From: Novosphingobium sp. G106
GTDB lineage: Bacteria; Pseudomonadota; Alphaproteobacteria; Sphingomonadales; Sphingomonadaceae
DNA length: 64,000 nt
NCBI RefSeq assembly: GCF_019075875.1
Contig: NZ_JAHOOZ010000001.1
Location: 3,844,001-3,908,000, forward strand
Direction: 5' to 3'
Below, one piece after another: positions 45,635 through 56,500 of the stretch. The notes under the pieces are model-generated. The model saw nothing but the letters and a program-made list of their open reading frames with translations. It was not told where the DNA came from and did no database searches. The position numbers and the translations under genes are program-made. The number at the start of each line of letters is the position of its first letter. Position 1 is the stretch's first letter.

Positions 45635-45809
45635 CGCTTTCCTACACGAATGAGTTTCCGCACACAGCGCGCGCTCTTTCTCATGGTTGCAAGCCGCTGT
45701 TTTATGACAACGAATTTGCCGCGCGCCGGCGCGGTGGCAAACTTCGCCATGCGTCATACGTGTGAAGTTCGACCTGTGGCCGTTGTCGGCGCTAACGCCC
45801 GCCCAAACG

Positions 45810-45839
45810 AAAACGGCCCGTTGCCTAGGCAACGGGCCG
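45810..45839 (-). terminator. Rho-independent terminator of ctrA
   Basis: A perfect 26-base palindrome (45814-45839: arms CGGCCCGTTGCCT and AGGCAACGGGCCG) lies 42 bases past the ctrA stop. On the minus strand it is followed by TTTT (complement of 45810-45813). Confidence 0.85.
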
Positions 45840-45881
45840 CTCTTCGACCGGAGAGAGAGTGTTAGTCGAGGAGGGGGTAAA

Positions 45882-46577
45882 TCAGGCCGCTTCGGCGCGC
45901 TCGTCGGGATCGCGCAGGACATAGCCGCGGCCCCAGACGGTTTCGATGTAGTTGGCGCCGCCGCAGGCATGGGCAAGCTTCTTGCGCAGCTTGCAGATGA
46001 ACACATCGATGATCTTGAGCTCGGGCTCGTCCATGCCGCCGTAGAGGTGGTTGAGGAACATTTCCTTGGTGAGCGTCGTGCCCTTGCGGAGCGAGAGCAG
46101 CTCCAGCATGGCATATTCCTTGCCCGTCAAGTGAACGCGGGCGCCATCGACTTCGACGGTCTTGGCGTCGAGGTTGACGATCAGCTTGCCGGTGCGGATG
46201 ACCGACTGCGAATGGCCCTTCGAGCGACGGACGACCGCATGGATGCGGGCGACCAGCTCTTCGCGGTGGAACGGCTTGGTGACGTAGTCGTCAGCGCCGA
46301 AGCCGAAGCTGCGGACCTTCGAATCCATTTCCGAAATGCCCGACAGGATAAGCACCGGCGTCTGCACCTTGGCGACGCGGAGCTTCTTCAGCACGTCGTA
46401 GCCGTGCATGTCCGGCAGGTTCAGGTCGAGCAGAATGATATCGTAATCATAGAGCTTGCCCAGATCGAGGCCTTCCTCGCCCAGGTCGGTCGAATAGACG
46501 TTAAATCCCTCGGCCGTAAGCATCAGCTCGATGGCCCTAGCCGTAGTGGGCTCGTCCTCGATCAGCAGCACGCGCAT
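45882..46577 (-). CDS. ctrA: Cell-cycle response regulator CtrA
   Basis: A 231-residue OmpR-type response regulator, the master cell-cycle and polar-development regulator of alphaproteobacteria. The receiver carries the phospho-acceptor Asp51 (ILLDLNLPD), preceded by IEDE and followed by the conserved lysine in YVTKPF. The C-terminal winged helix has the DNA-recognition stretch CtrA-type [19 protein letters not shown]. In related organisms it controls division, motility and replication start through TTAA-type sites. It is bounded by a strong terminator downstream, so it is probably monocistronic. Confidence 0.97.
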   Translation of the reverse strand: MRVLLIEDEPTTARAIELMLTAEGFNVYSTDLGEEGLDLGKLYDYDIILLDLNLPDMHGYDVLKKLRVAKVQTPVLILSGISEMDSKVRSFGFGADDYVTKPFHREELVARIHAVVRRSKGHSQSVIRTGKLIVNLDAKTVEVDGARVHLTGKEYAMLELLSLRKGTTLTKEMFLNHLYGGMDEPELKIIDVFICKLRKKLAHACGGANYIETVWGRGYVLRDPDERAEAA

Positions 46578-46579
46578 GC

Positions 46580-46688
46580 GAATCCCCTTGTTTCCGCCCG
46601 AAAAATTGCAAGACTGACCCCCCGGTCGGGGTCCTCGTAATCAATTAACCATAGGACGTATGAAGAGAAAAGGTTAATTTCTTCTAAA
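46580..46688 (-). promoter_or_regulatory. ctrA upstream region with CtrA-like and GANTC sites
   Basis: TTAACC lies at 46645-46650, facing GGTTAA at 46672-46677. The latter is followed after seven bases by TAAA (46685-46688), one base from the CtrA box TTAA-N7-TTAA. A GAATC (46580-46584) next to the start codon is a CcrM methylation site (GANTC). In Caulobacter, ctrA is autoregulated by CtrA boxes and by GANTC methylation, so similar control is plausible but inferred. Confidence 0.5.
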
Positions 46689-46740
46689 CGCGATCCACAA
46701 TCGTTTCCGCTTCGCTAACGGTCCGCCGCAAATCCGCTGC

Positions 46741-47916
<1,176 letters not shown>

Positions 47917-47937
47917 GGGACCTCTCCTTGGCTGTTC

Positions 47938-48378
47938 TTATACGAAGTGCATGAAGATCCATTCGGCGAGCAGCGCCGGCTTGTCCTCGCCCTCGATCTC
48001 GATCGACGCCTCGACGGTCTGCTGCCACTGGCCCGGACGCTTTTCGACGAGTTCGAGCAGCTTGAAATGGCCACGGATGCGCTTGCCCGACTTCACCGGC
48101 GACAGGAACCGCACCTTGTTGAAGCCGTAGTTGACCGACATCTGAACCTCAGGCTTGTCGAGCCCGGACATCATCGGCGCGAGCATCGAAGCGGTGAGGA
48201 AGCCGTGGGCGATCGTCTGGCCGAACGGAGTCGCCTTGGCCGCTTCGGGATCGACATGGATGAACTGGTGATCCTCGGTGGTGTCGGCGAACTTGTCGAT
48301 CCGCGCCTGGTCGATCAAGTACCAGTCCGAAGTGCCGATGACTTCACCGACCTTGGCCGCCATATCCTCCAGCTTCAT
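47938..48378 (-). CDS. MaoC-family (R)-enoyl-CoA hydratase
   Basis: A 146-residue hot-dog-fold protein with the hydratase-2 motif: the D-x-x-H site in DHQFIHVDPEAAKATPFGQTIAHGF, where Asp and His catalyse water addition to enoyl-CoA. AGGAG precedes the ATG. It is the first gene of a two-gene unit with the thiolase. Confidence 0.9.
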   Translation of the reverse strand: MKLEDMAAKVGEVIGTSDWYLIDQARIDKFADTTEDHQFIHVDPEAAKATPFGQTIAHGFLTASMLAPMMSGLDKPEVQMSVNYGFNKVRFLSPVKSGKRIRGHFKLLELVEKRPGQWQQTVEASIEIEGEDKPALLAEWIFMHFV

Positions 48379-48444
48379 CCGTCCGATCTCCTGCTTGCGC
48401 TGCAGCGACAGTCATGGACCAAGCATGTACGCCGCGCAACGCGG

Positions 48445-49563
48445 CTACTCGGCAGGTATGGCGCTTTCCCGCCAGGGCCAGCGCGGCGTGTGACGGTTCA
48501 TCCAGCGCTGCGCCGGCTTCTCGACGCCGTGGTAGAGGGCAATCGACGAGGCGAGCACCAGCACGAGGAAACCGGCGAGCCCGCTCCAGCCGATCTGCGG
48601 CGCGGCGTGGCTGACGACCAGCTTGAAGGCCAGGAACAGGAACGTGTGCGCAAGATAGGTCGAATAGCTGACCTCACCCAGATAGCGCAGCGCCCGGCCG
48701 CCTAGCGCGCCGATGATGGCGCCCCGGCCTAGCGCAAGCGCGAGCAGGCCCGCGGCGAAGCAGGTCGGGACGAACATCGTCTCGGGGAGACCCAGGTGAA
48801 GCCCCATCCCGAGCGCGCCGAGGCAGACGGCAAAGGCGATCTTCGCGCCGTGCGCCGCGCCGCGCCAGCGCAGCCAGACCAGGCACAGGACGTTGCCGAG
48901 CGAGAATTCCAGCAGGCAGCGGACAAGGCCCAGCCGCGAGATGTCAGCCCCGAGGATGGTATCGTCGTCGGCCCAGAAGTAGAGCGCGATCGCGCTCAGC
49001 AGCGCGAGACCCAGCGCGAGCAGCGCCGCGGTCGGCAGGCGTTCCCATTTGGCCGCCGCGATCACGAGCGGAAAGACGAGATAGGCGGCCATCTCGGTGC
49101 TGATCGACCAGGCCGGGTCGTTCCAGGTCAGCCCTGGGGTGAAGCCCCAGTTCTGGATCAGCAGCACATGCAGCGGCAGTTCGGCGAGCGGGTAGAACGA
49201 GGCATCGCGCCCGACGGCGACGAACGAGGGCGCGAAGACCACGAACAGGCCGAGAATGAACAGGTGCAGCGGCCAGATCCGCGCGATCCGGCGCCAGAGA
49301 AACTGGCCGGCCGCCGCCACCCCGCCTTCACGCAGCCGCGGCGCGTAGTTGTACCAGAGCACGAAGCCCGAGAGGATGAAGAACAGGTCGACCGCGAGAT
49401 AGCCCTTTGCCAGCACCGCAATCACCGCGGCGGGCAGGATGCCGGTGAGAGCATCGCGGATATGATAGAGTACGACCAGCCAGGCCGCGACCCCACGGAT
49501 GCCGGTCAGCGCGTCGAGGTGCGCGGGGGCGGTCCGATCAGCTGGCTGCATATGTAGCCGCAT
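48445..49563 (-). CDS. Acyltransferase-3 (OafA/YrhL type) membrane protein
   Basis: A 372-residue membrane protein with about ten helices. The signature starts HLDALTGIRGVAAWLVVLYHI, with the family's catalytic histidine, and ends in the C-terminal TYLAHTFLF and GVEKPAQRW positions. It adds acetyl or other acyl groups to surface polysaccharide or lipids. The start is the ATG at 49561-49563 with AGAGG before it. It lies beside the XrtA-like ligase, which fits a role in modifying surface glycan. Confidence 0.85.
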   Translation of the reverse strand: MRLHMQPADRTAPAHLDALTGIRGVAAWLVVLYHIRDALTGILPAAVIAVLAKGYLAVDLFFILSGFVLWYNYAPRLREGGVAAAGQFLWRRIARIWPLHLFILGLFVVFAPSFVAVGRDASFYPLAELPLHVLLIQNWGFTPGLTWNDPAWSISTEMAAYLVFPLVIAAAKWERLPTAALLALGLALLSAIALYFWADDDTILGADISRLGLVRCLLEFSLGNVLCLVWLRWRGAAHGAKIAFAVCLGALGMGLHLGLPETMFVPTCFAAGLLALALGRGAIIGALGGRALRYLGEVSYSTYLAHTFLFLAFKLVVSHAAPQIGWSGLAGFLVLVLASSIALYHGVEKPAQRWMNRHTPRWPWRESAIPAE

Positions 49564-49662
49564 CGCGCCTCTGCGCCGTCGTATCGCCCGTCGAGCCCTT
49601 CATACCGCGGCTGCGGTAGCGTGAACTTTTGCGGAATGCGACCAGATAGATGTAACCGGCGA

Positions 49663-51048
49663 TCAAACGCCCAACGTTCCATCGGGGGCCACCGCAGGCG
49701 CGAGTTTCGGCTTTGCCGCCTCACCAATCCGCCGCCGCGCGGGCTCGTCGATGCGCTTGAGATAGGTCCAGAGCCCGCACTGCAGGCCAATCAGCATGAG
49801 GATGAACGGCTGGTAGGCGACGCCGATGAACAGCGCCCCGACCATATAGGCGACGTGGGAGAGTTGCAGGGCATTGGCCAGCGGCGCCTGCCACTGCTCG
49901 TCGGGTCCGGTCCGCCGGCTCCACTTCCAGCGGATACGCTCCATCTGCCAGATGCCCGAGAGCTGCAGCCAGAGCCAGAGGATGAGCCCCGGATAGCCCT
50001 GCTCGCCGAGCATCTCGAAATAGCCCGAGTGATAGGCGCGGCCGGCATCCGTGATGTAGGTGGAGCCGACTTCGGCCGTGTCGCCGCTGCCCTCGACCGT
50101 CTTCTTCTGATAGCGGATCTTGTTGCCCATATAGGCGTTGAACCCGCCGCCCATCGGGTGATCCTGCACGTAGTTCAGCGTCCAGCCCCAGACGGCGACG
50201 CGCGTGGAGGCCGATTCGTCTGCCTCGTGGTTCTCGATCGTGTTCATGCGATCGGTGTAGCTCTTGGGCAGGAAGGGGATTGCCACCAGCACCGCAATGG
50301 CGCCGAGAGAGCCATAGAGGAAGCGCCGCTTGGCGGTGCGCAGGCTCAGCACGGCCATCGCACCCAAACACAACAGCCCCGTGCGGGCCTGGGTGCCGAT
50401 CGGGATGAGCAGGCAGGCGAAAGCCAGCGCCAGCCCGAAAACCACGACCATCCAGTTCTTCGGAAAGATCGTCCCGTGACGCACCAGCCAGAGGATCAGC
50501 GGCAGGATCGAGATCGCCGCCATGGCCAGGATCGAGCCTTCGTAAAGGCCGGTGTTATTATCGACGAACAGCTTGAGCGAACCGTAACCGCCGCCGCCGA
50601 GCGCGGTCTTCATGCCGCCGTCGATGATGATGGCCGCGATCGAAAGGACCATGACCAAAGCCACCGCCTCGATCCGCAGGCGCGTGCGCAGGGTCAGCGG
50701 CAGGAAGATCGCGAAGAGCAGCGCCTTCCACACCCAGTCCCACTTGGCCGCAGCCTCGACCGGGAAATCGGCGACCAGCGTGGTGTAGCCGCAATAGACC
50801 AGCAGCAGCGCGAGGATCGCCTGCCGGTAGTTGAATCGCGAATCCGTCTTGTCGTCGAGCGCCAGCCAGCCGCCGAAGGCCGCGACGAAGACCATCAGCG
50901 AGATCGGGATCTGCGCGAGCAGGTGCCACGAGATCTTCTGCGGCGCGACGATGTCGATATAGAGGTAGGCGAGCACCCAGAGGAACGGCCGTTTGAAGCC
51001 GAGCGCCAGCAAGCCCATGGCAAAGACGAAAAGGCCGTAGTCTGTCAC
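49663..51048 (-). CDS. Putative O-glycosylation ligase of the exosortase A (XrtA) type
   Basis: A 461-residue polytopic membrane protein of the Wzy/O-antigen-ligase superfamily. It begins FKRPFLWVLAYLYIDIVAPQ and has a large periplasmic loop (about 280-360) with DHPMGGGFNAYMGNKIRYQ, as in the exosortase-A-associated O-glycosylation ligase group. It may attach glycan to exported proteins or polymers. The GTG start overlaps the small upstream gene as GTGA. No XrtA exosortase is in the window. I assign it by recognition of the family pattern, not by a search. Confidence 0.7.
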   Translation of the reverse strand: MTDYGLFVFAMGLLALGFKRPFLWVLAYLYIDIVAPQKISWHLLAQIPISLMVFVAAFGGWLALDDKTDSRFNYRQAILALLLVYCGYTTLVADFPVEAAAKWDWVWKALLFAIFLPLTLRTRLRIEAVALVMVLSIAAIIIDGGMKTALGGGGYGSLKLFVDNNTGLYEGSILAMAAISILPLILWLVRHGTIFPKNWMVVVFGLALAFACLLIPIGTQARTGLLCLGAMAVLSLRTAKRRFLYGSLGAIAVLVAIPFLPKSYTDRMNTIENHEADESASTRVAVWGWTLNYVQDHPMGGGFNAYMGNKIRYQKKTVEGSGDTAEVGSTYITDAGRAYHSGYFEMLGEQGYPGLILWLWLQLSGIWQMERIRWKWSRRTGPDEQWQAPLANALQLSHVAYMVGALFIGVAYQPFILMLIGLQCGLWTYLKRIDEPARRRIGEAAKPKLAPAVAPDGTLGV

Positions 51049-51200
51049 TTGAGCCGCATCCCGCGCCGCGACTGCGCCTGCTCTTCCGGCACCGGCTCGG
51101 CCTTGGGCGGATCGCGATCGAGATCGGCGCGCTGGATCAGCCGCCAGGCGGCAAGCGCCAGCAGCCCGTGCGTCAGGACAAGGGCGAAGAGATCGACCAT
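51045..51200 (-). CDS. 51-residue hidden membrane micropeptide
   Basis: A short frame starts at an ATG (51198-51200) directly behind the strong ribosome site AGGGGGGACG. It encodes one hydrophobic helix (FALVLTHGLLALAAWRLIQ), then a charged tail (RADLDRDPPKAEPVPEEQAQ). Its stop overlaps the start of the O-glycosylation ligase (GTGA), so the two are translationally coupled and it may be a small partner or anchor of that enzyme. It has no recognised family. Sequence alone cannot prove expression. Confidence 0.6.
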   Translation of the reverse strand: MVDLFALVLTHGLLALAAWRLIQRADLDRDPPKAEPVPEEQAQSRRGMRLK

Positions 51201-51266
51201 CGTCCCCCCTGCCCTAGCAAGCCGCGGTTGACGGGCCGTTAAGCGTTATCGGCTTAGGGAAGCGCC

Positions 51267-52490
51267 ATGCTCAAGGTGCTGCACGTCCTCGACCATTCGC
51301 TGCCGCTGCACAGCGGCTACACCTTCCGCACGCGCGCCATCCTGAAGGCGCAGCAGGCGATGGGGATCGAACTACGCGCGATCACCGGCCTGCGCCATTC
51401 GGCAGAAGGCCCGGACGTCGAGGAAATTGACGGGATAACCTTCCACCGCACGCCCGGAGAAGCCGGCGGCCCGCCGGGCCTGCGCGAATGGCGCGAGATC
51501 GGGCAACTGGCGACGGCGATCGACAAGCTTTGCCGCGAATGGCGCCCCGACGTGCTGCACGCCCACTCGCCCGCGCTCTGCGGCGAAGGCGCGCTGCGCG
51601 CCGCTAAGCGGCTCGGCATTCCGGTGGTCTACGAGATCCGCGCCTTCTGGGAGGATGCCGCGGTCGGCAACGGCACCAGCCGCGAGGGCTCGGCCAAGTA
51701 CCACCTGACGCGCCAGCTCGAGAACCACGTCGTCGGCAGCGTCGGCGCGGTGGTGACGATCTGCGAGGGGCTGCGCGGCGACCTGATCGAACGCGGCTTC
51801 AACGCCGAGCGCATCTCGATTATGCCCAACGGGGTCGACCTCGCGATGTTCGGCACACCCGTCCCGCGCGACGCTGCGCTGGCGGCCGAACTCGGGCTCG
51901 GAGACGGTCCGGTGATAGGCTTCATCGGCAGCTTCTACGACTACGAGGGCATCGACGACCTGATCGCGGCGATGCCCGCGCTCGTCGCGCGCCAGCCCGA
52001 TGCCCGCTTGCTGCTCGTCGGCGGGGGGCCCCGCGAGGCTGCGCTGAAAGAGCAGGCGCAGGCCTCGCCCGCGGCAGCGGCGATCCGCTTCGTCGGCCGC
52101 GTGCCGCACCACGAGGTCGAGCGCTATTACGCGCTGACCGACATCATGGCCTATCCGCGCAAGAAGAGCCGGCTGACCGATCTTGTCACGCCGCTCAAGC
52201 CGCTCGAAGCCATGGCGCAGGACAAACTCGTAGCCGCCTCGGACGTCGGCGGGCACCGCGAGCTGATCACCGACGGCGTCACCGGACGGCTGTTCGCGCC
52301 CGACGATCCCGCCGCCTGCGCGGAAGCTCTGGCGCTCCTGCTCGAGGAACGCGGCGCCTGGGACGCCTACCGGAAGGCCGGCCATGTCCACGTCGAAACC
52401 CGCCATGACTGGGCGCGCAACGTCGAACGTTATCAAGTCGTTTACCAAACATTGCTAGGAATCGCGCCACTATCCGCGCACGCCGCCTGA
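51267..52490 (+). CDS. Exosortase A-associated glycosyltransferase (TIGR04063-like, GT4)
   Basis: A 407-residue GT-B glycosyltransferase opening with the diagnostic LHVLDHSLPLHSGYTFRTRA, which I recognise as that of the PEP-CTERM/XrtA-associated glycosyltransferases. Later come IGFIGSFYDYEGIDDLIAAM, VGGGPREA, and the EX7E-like region LKPLEAMAQDKLVAASD. It probably uses a sugar nucleotide to build the glycan of an XrtA-type exported polymer. It is divergent from the ligase and small gene. Confidence 0.85.
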   Translation: MLKVLHVLDHSLPLHSGYTFRTRAILKAQQAMGIELRAITGLRHSAEGPDVEEIDGITFHRTPGEAGGPPGLREWREIGQLATAIDKLCREWRPDVLHAHSPALCGEGALRAAKRLGIPVVYEIRAFWEDAAVGNGTSREGSAKYHLTRQLENHVVGSVGAVVTICEGLRGDLIERGFNAERISIMPNGVDLAMFGTPVPRDAALAAELGLGDGPVIGFIGSFYDYEGIDDLIAAMPALVARQPDARLLLVGGGPREAALKEQAQASPAAAAIRFVGRVPHHEVERYYALTDIMAYPRKKSRLTDLVTPLKPLEAMAQDKLVAASDVGGHRELITDGVTGRLFAPDDPAACAEALALLLEERGAWDAYRKAGHVHVETRHDWARNVERYQVVYQTLLGIAPLSAHAA

Positions 52491-52524
52491 GCGGGAAGCG
52501 CCGAGAAAACGGGGCTAGAGAATC

Positions 52525-53326
52525 GTGGCAGAGCCAGACAGCAAGCAAGCCGATCGTCAGCGGGCCAGTCAGCCGATCACCCGTCATCCGTTGTTCCCGG
52601 CCATTGTCGCCTTGTGGTTCGCCACGCTGCTCGGCGTCGGCAGCCTGCTGCTCCGGACATCGCTGGTCGAAAGCGCGGTGGTTGCCAGCCATCTCGACGC
52701 CCTGATCCCCGCCGCCGCACCGCCGCTGGGCACGACCGCTCGGCTGATGCTCGCCGGGTTGCTCGGCATTCCGGGCGGCGTCATCGGCTGGATCCTGGCG
52801 AAGCGCCTCGGCGCCCCCCAGGAAGGCCGGTCCGCAAGTATTCAAGGTCGCCGAGACCGATCTCGGCGGCGAGCAATGGCCCGGCGTGGCCGAAGTGCCG
52901 GCCTCGGCCGAGCCCGTGGCCGCCGAAGCGGCGCCCTCGCTCGACCCGTCGAGCCTTGTTGCGGTTGTCGAGGAAGAGAGCTCCCTGCCGGCCGCCGAAG
53001 CGGCCATCGTGCAGGAGGTGATCCCTGCGCCCCGCAGCCACACCGCAGCGCAGCGTATTGTCACCGCGGACCTCGCCGACCTGTCGCATGTCGAACTGGT
53101 CGAACGCCTGGCGATCGCCTTGCAGCGCCGCGAGGAATTGCGCGGCTCTACGCGGGATGAAACGGATGAAGCCGCCGGCCCCGTGCTCCATTTTCCCGAC
53201 TTCGCCGACCGGCGCCAGGCCCGCCTGAGCCCGCCGCCCGCGCAATCCCGCCCCGTTCAGCTGGAAACCGAAAAAGCCCTGCGCGCAGCCTTGGCCCAGC
53301 TCGATCGGATGAGCGGCACCGCCTGA
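52525..53326 (+). pseudogene. Hypothetical two-helix membrane protein, split by an apparent frameshift
   Basis: From a GTG at 52525, residues 1-97 give a plausible protein with two membrane helices (FPAIVALWFATLLGVGSLLL, LMLAGLLGIPGGVIGWILA). After the six-base C run at 52814-52819 this frame becomes arginine-rich. The +1 frame continues naturally with KAGPQVFKVAETDLGGEQWP and reaches 53326. One base fewer would give a 266-residue protein. The second part is acidic, with helical LADLSHVELVERLAIALQR near its end. It lies between the glycosyltransferase and gltB; function unknown. Confidence 0.65.
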
Positions 53327-53544
53327 TTCCGCGCGAAGCGGCTGAGATCACCGCACAATCGTTGCCGAATCGCGCCGCAGCCGGCGCGCCGGGGCCTCGT
53401 TTCCCGTCTTCGCGGTTGCAAAAATTACTTCCTGTCGTCATGGGGGACGTTCGCGCTCCCGTGCCGTTTTCCTGGCGTGGTGAGTCGCGCTTACGGGGCC
53501 GTTAGCCGCGCAAGGCGACCGGCCGATGACAGGATGGTTTATCG

Positions 53545-56500
53545 ATGGGATTTCCTCAGCCCCAGGGGCTCTACGATTCGCGTAATGAACACGACGCCTG
53601 CGGTGTAGGCTTCGTCGCCCATATCAAGGGCGCCAAAAGCCATGCGATCGTTACCCAGGCGCTGGAGATTCTGAAAAACCTCGATCACCGCGGCGCCGTC
53701 GGCGCCGACCCGCTGCTGGGCGACGGCGCCGGCATCCTGATCCAGATGCCCGATGCGCTGTTCCGCAAGTGGGCAGACGGCGAAGGCCTGACGCTGCCCG
53801 CGGCCGGCGACTATGCCGTCGCCATGTGCTTCCTCCCGCAAGACGAAGCTGCGCGCAATTTCGCCATCGCCCATTTCGAGGAATTCATCGCCAAGGAAGG
53901 CCAGCACCTGATCGGCTGGCGCGACGTGCCGACCACGCTCGACGGGCTCGGCAAGGCCGTCGTCGCCTCGATGCCCGTGGTGCGCCAGTGCTTCGTCGGC
54001 CGCGGCGAGAACATCGCCGACCAGGACGCCTTCGAGCGCAAGATCCTGGCGATCCGCAAGCAGGCGCAGAACCCGCTGGCCGCGCTCGCGGTCAAGCATG
54101 ACCTGCCGACGCTCGACGAGCTCTACATGCCGAGCTTCTCGAGCCGCACGATCGTCTACAAGGGCCTGCTGCTCGCAACCCAGGTCGGCTCGTTCTACGA
54201 CGACCTGCGCGATCCCGACTGCGTCTCGGCGCTCGGCCTCGTCCACCAGCGTTTCTCGACCAACACCTTCCCCAGCTGGAAGCTGGCGCACCCCTACCGC
54301 TTCATCGCCCATAACGGCGAGATCAACACCGTGCGCGGCAACGTCAACTGGATGAACGCGCGCCGCCGCACGATGGAATCGGAGCTGCTCGGCCCCGATC
54401 TTGACAAGATGTGGCCGCTGATCCCGCACGGCCAGTCGGACACCGCCTGCCTCGACAACGCGCTCGAGCTGCTGCTCGCGGGCGGCTACAGCCTCGCCCA
54501 TGCGGTGATGATGCTGATCCCCGAGGCTTGGGCGGGTAACCCGCTGATGGATTCGAAGCGCCGCGCCTTCTACGAATACCACGCCGCGCTGATGGAGCCG
54601 TGGGACGGCCCCGCCGCCGTCGCCTTCACCGACGGCCGCCAGATCGGCGCGACGCTGGACCGCAACGGCCTGCGCCCCGCGCGCTTCCTCGTCACCGACG
54701 ACGACCTAGTCGTCATGGCCTCGGAATCGGGCGTTCTGCCGATCAAGGAAGACAATATCGTCCGCAAGTGGCGGCTTCAGCCAGGCCGCATGCTGCTGAT
54801 CGACTTCGACGAAGGCCGGATCATCGAGGACGAGGAAATCAAGGCCCAGCTCGCCGGCGCCGAACCTTACGAGGAATGGCTGCAGGCGGCGCAGTACAAG
54901 CTCAAGGACCTCGAAGTCGTCGAGCCCGAGCTGGCCGAGCTGCCGGTCGAGACGACCAGCCTGCTCGATCGCCAGCAGGCATTCGGCTACACGCAGGAAG
55001 ATACCAACAAGTTCCTCGAGCCGATGGCCGCGAACGGAGACGATCCGATCGGGTCGATGGGCACCGACACGCCGATCGCGGTGCTGTCGAACCGCTCGCG
55101 CCTGCTCTACGACTATTTCAAGCAGAACTTCGCCCAGGTCACCAACCCGCCGATCGATCCGATCCGCGAGGAGCTGGTGATGAGCCTGGTGTCGATGATC
55201 GGGCCGCGCCCGAACCTGCTGGGCATGGACGCGGGCAGCCACAAGCGCCTGGAGATCGACCAGCCGATCCTGACCAACGAAGACGTCGCCCGCATCCGCT
55301 CGATCGAAGCGGCGCTCGACGGCGCGTTCCGCACGCAGACCATCGACATGACCTGGGATGCCGCCACCGGCGCCGAAGGTCTGGAGATGGCGATCAAGGA
55401 GATGTGCTGGTCGGCGACCGAGGCGGTCCTGGCCGACAAGAACATCCTGATCCTCTCGGACCGCGCGCAGGGGGCCGACCGCATTCCGATGCCGGCGCTG
55501 CTGGCGACGGCGGCGGTGCACCACCACCTCGTCCGCCAGGGCCTGCGCATGCAGACCGGCCTCGTCGTCGAGACCGGCGAAGCGCGCGAAGTGCACCACT
55601 TCTGCGTCCTCGCGGGCTACGGCGCCGAAGCGATCAACCCCTATGTCGCCTTCGAGACGCTCGAGGACATCCGCAGCCGCAAGCTGCCGCATCTTGAAGA
55701 GAAGCAGGTTCGCAAGAACTACATCAAGGCGATCGGCAAGGGCGTGCTCAAGGTGATGTCCAAGATGGGCATCTCGACCTACCAGTCCTACTGCGGCGCG
55801 CAGATCTTCGACGCCGTGGGCCTGTCGACCGACTTCATCGAGCAGTACTTCACCGGCACCGCGACGACGATCGAGGGCGTCGGCCTGCTGCAGGTGGCGG
55901 AAGAGGCGGTGCGCCGTCACGCTGCCGCCTATGGCGACAACCCGATCTACACCAACATGCTCGACGTCGGCGGCATGTACCAGCTGCGCCTGCGCGGCGA
56001 GGAACACGCCTGGACCTCGACCAACATCGCCGCTCTGCAGCACGCGGTTCGCGGCAACCTCCCCGAGAAGTACCTGGAGTTCGCCCGGACGATCAACGAC
56101 CAGTCCGAGCGGATGCTGACGATCCGCGGGCTGATGGACCTCAAGAAGGCCGACAAGGCCATCGAGCTCGACGAAGTCGAGCCGGCGAGCGAGATCGTCA
56201 AGCGCTTCGCCACCGGCGCGATGAGCTATGGCTCGATCAGCTGGGAAGCGCACACGACGCTGGCCGTGGCGATGAACCGGATCGGCGGCAAGTCGAACAC
56301 CGGCGAAGGCGGCGAGGATCCCTCGCGGTTCAAGCCGATGGCCAACGGCGATTCGATGCGCTCGGCGATCAAGCAGGTCGCCTCTGGCCGCTTCGGCGTG
56401 ACCGCCGAATACCTGGTCAATTCGGACGACATCCAGATCAAGATGGCGCAAGGCGCGAAGCCCGGCGAGGGCGGCCAGCTGCCCGGCGACAAGGTCGACA

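Noticed and set aside
45541..45765. Small plus-strand open frames after the orphan gene
   Set aside because: They run through the strong hairpin at 45568-45634 and have no ribosome site or protein features.
46616..46633. GACCCC/GGGGTC dyad between ctrA and the thiolase gene
   Set aside because: Six-base stem without an adjacent T-run; too weak to call a terminator.
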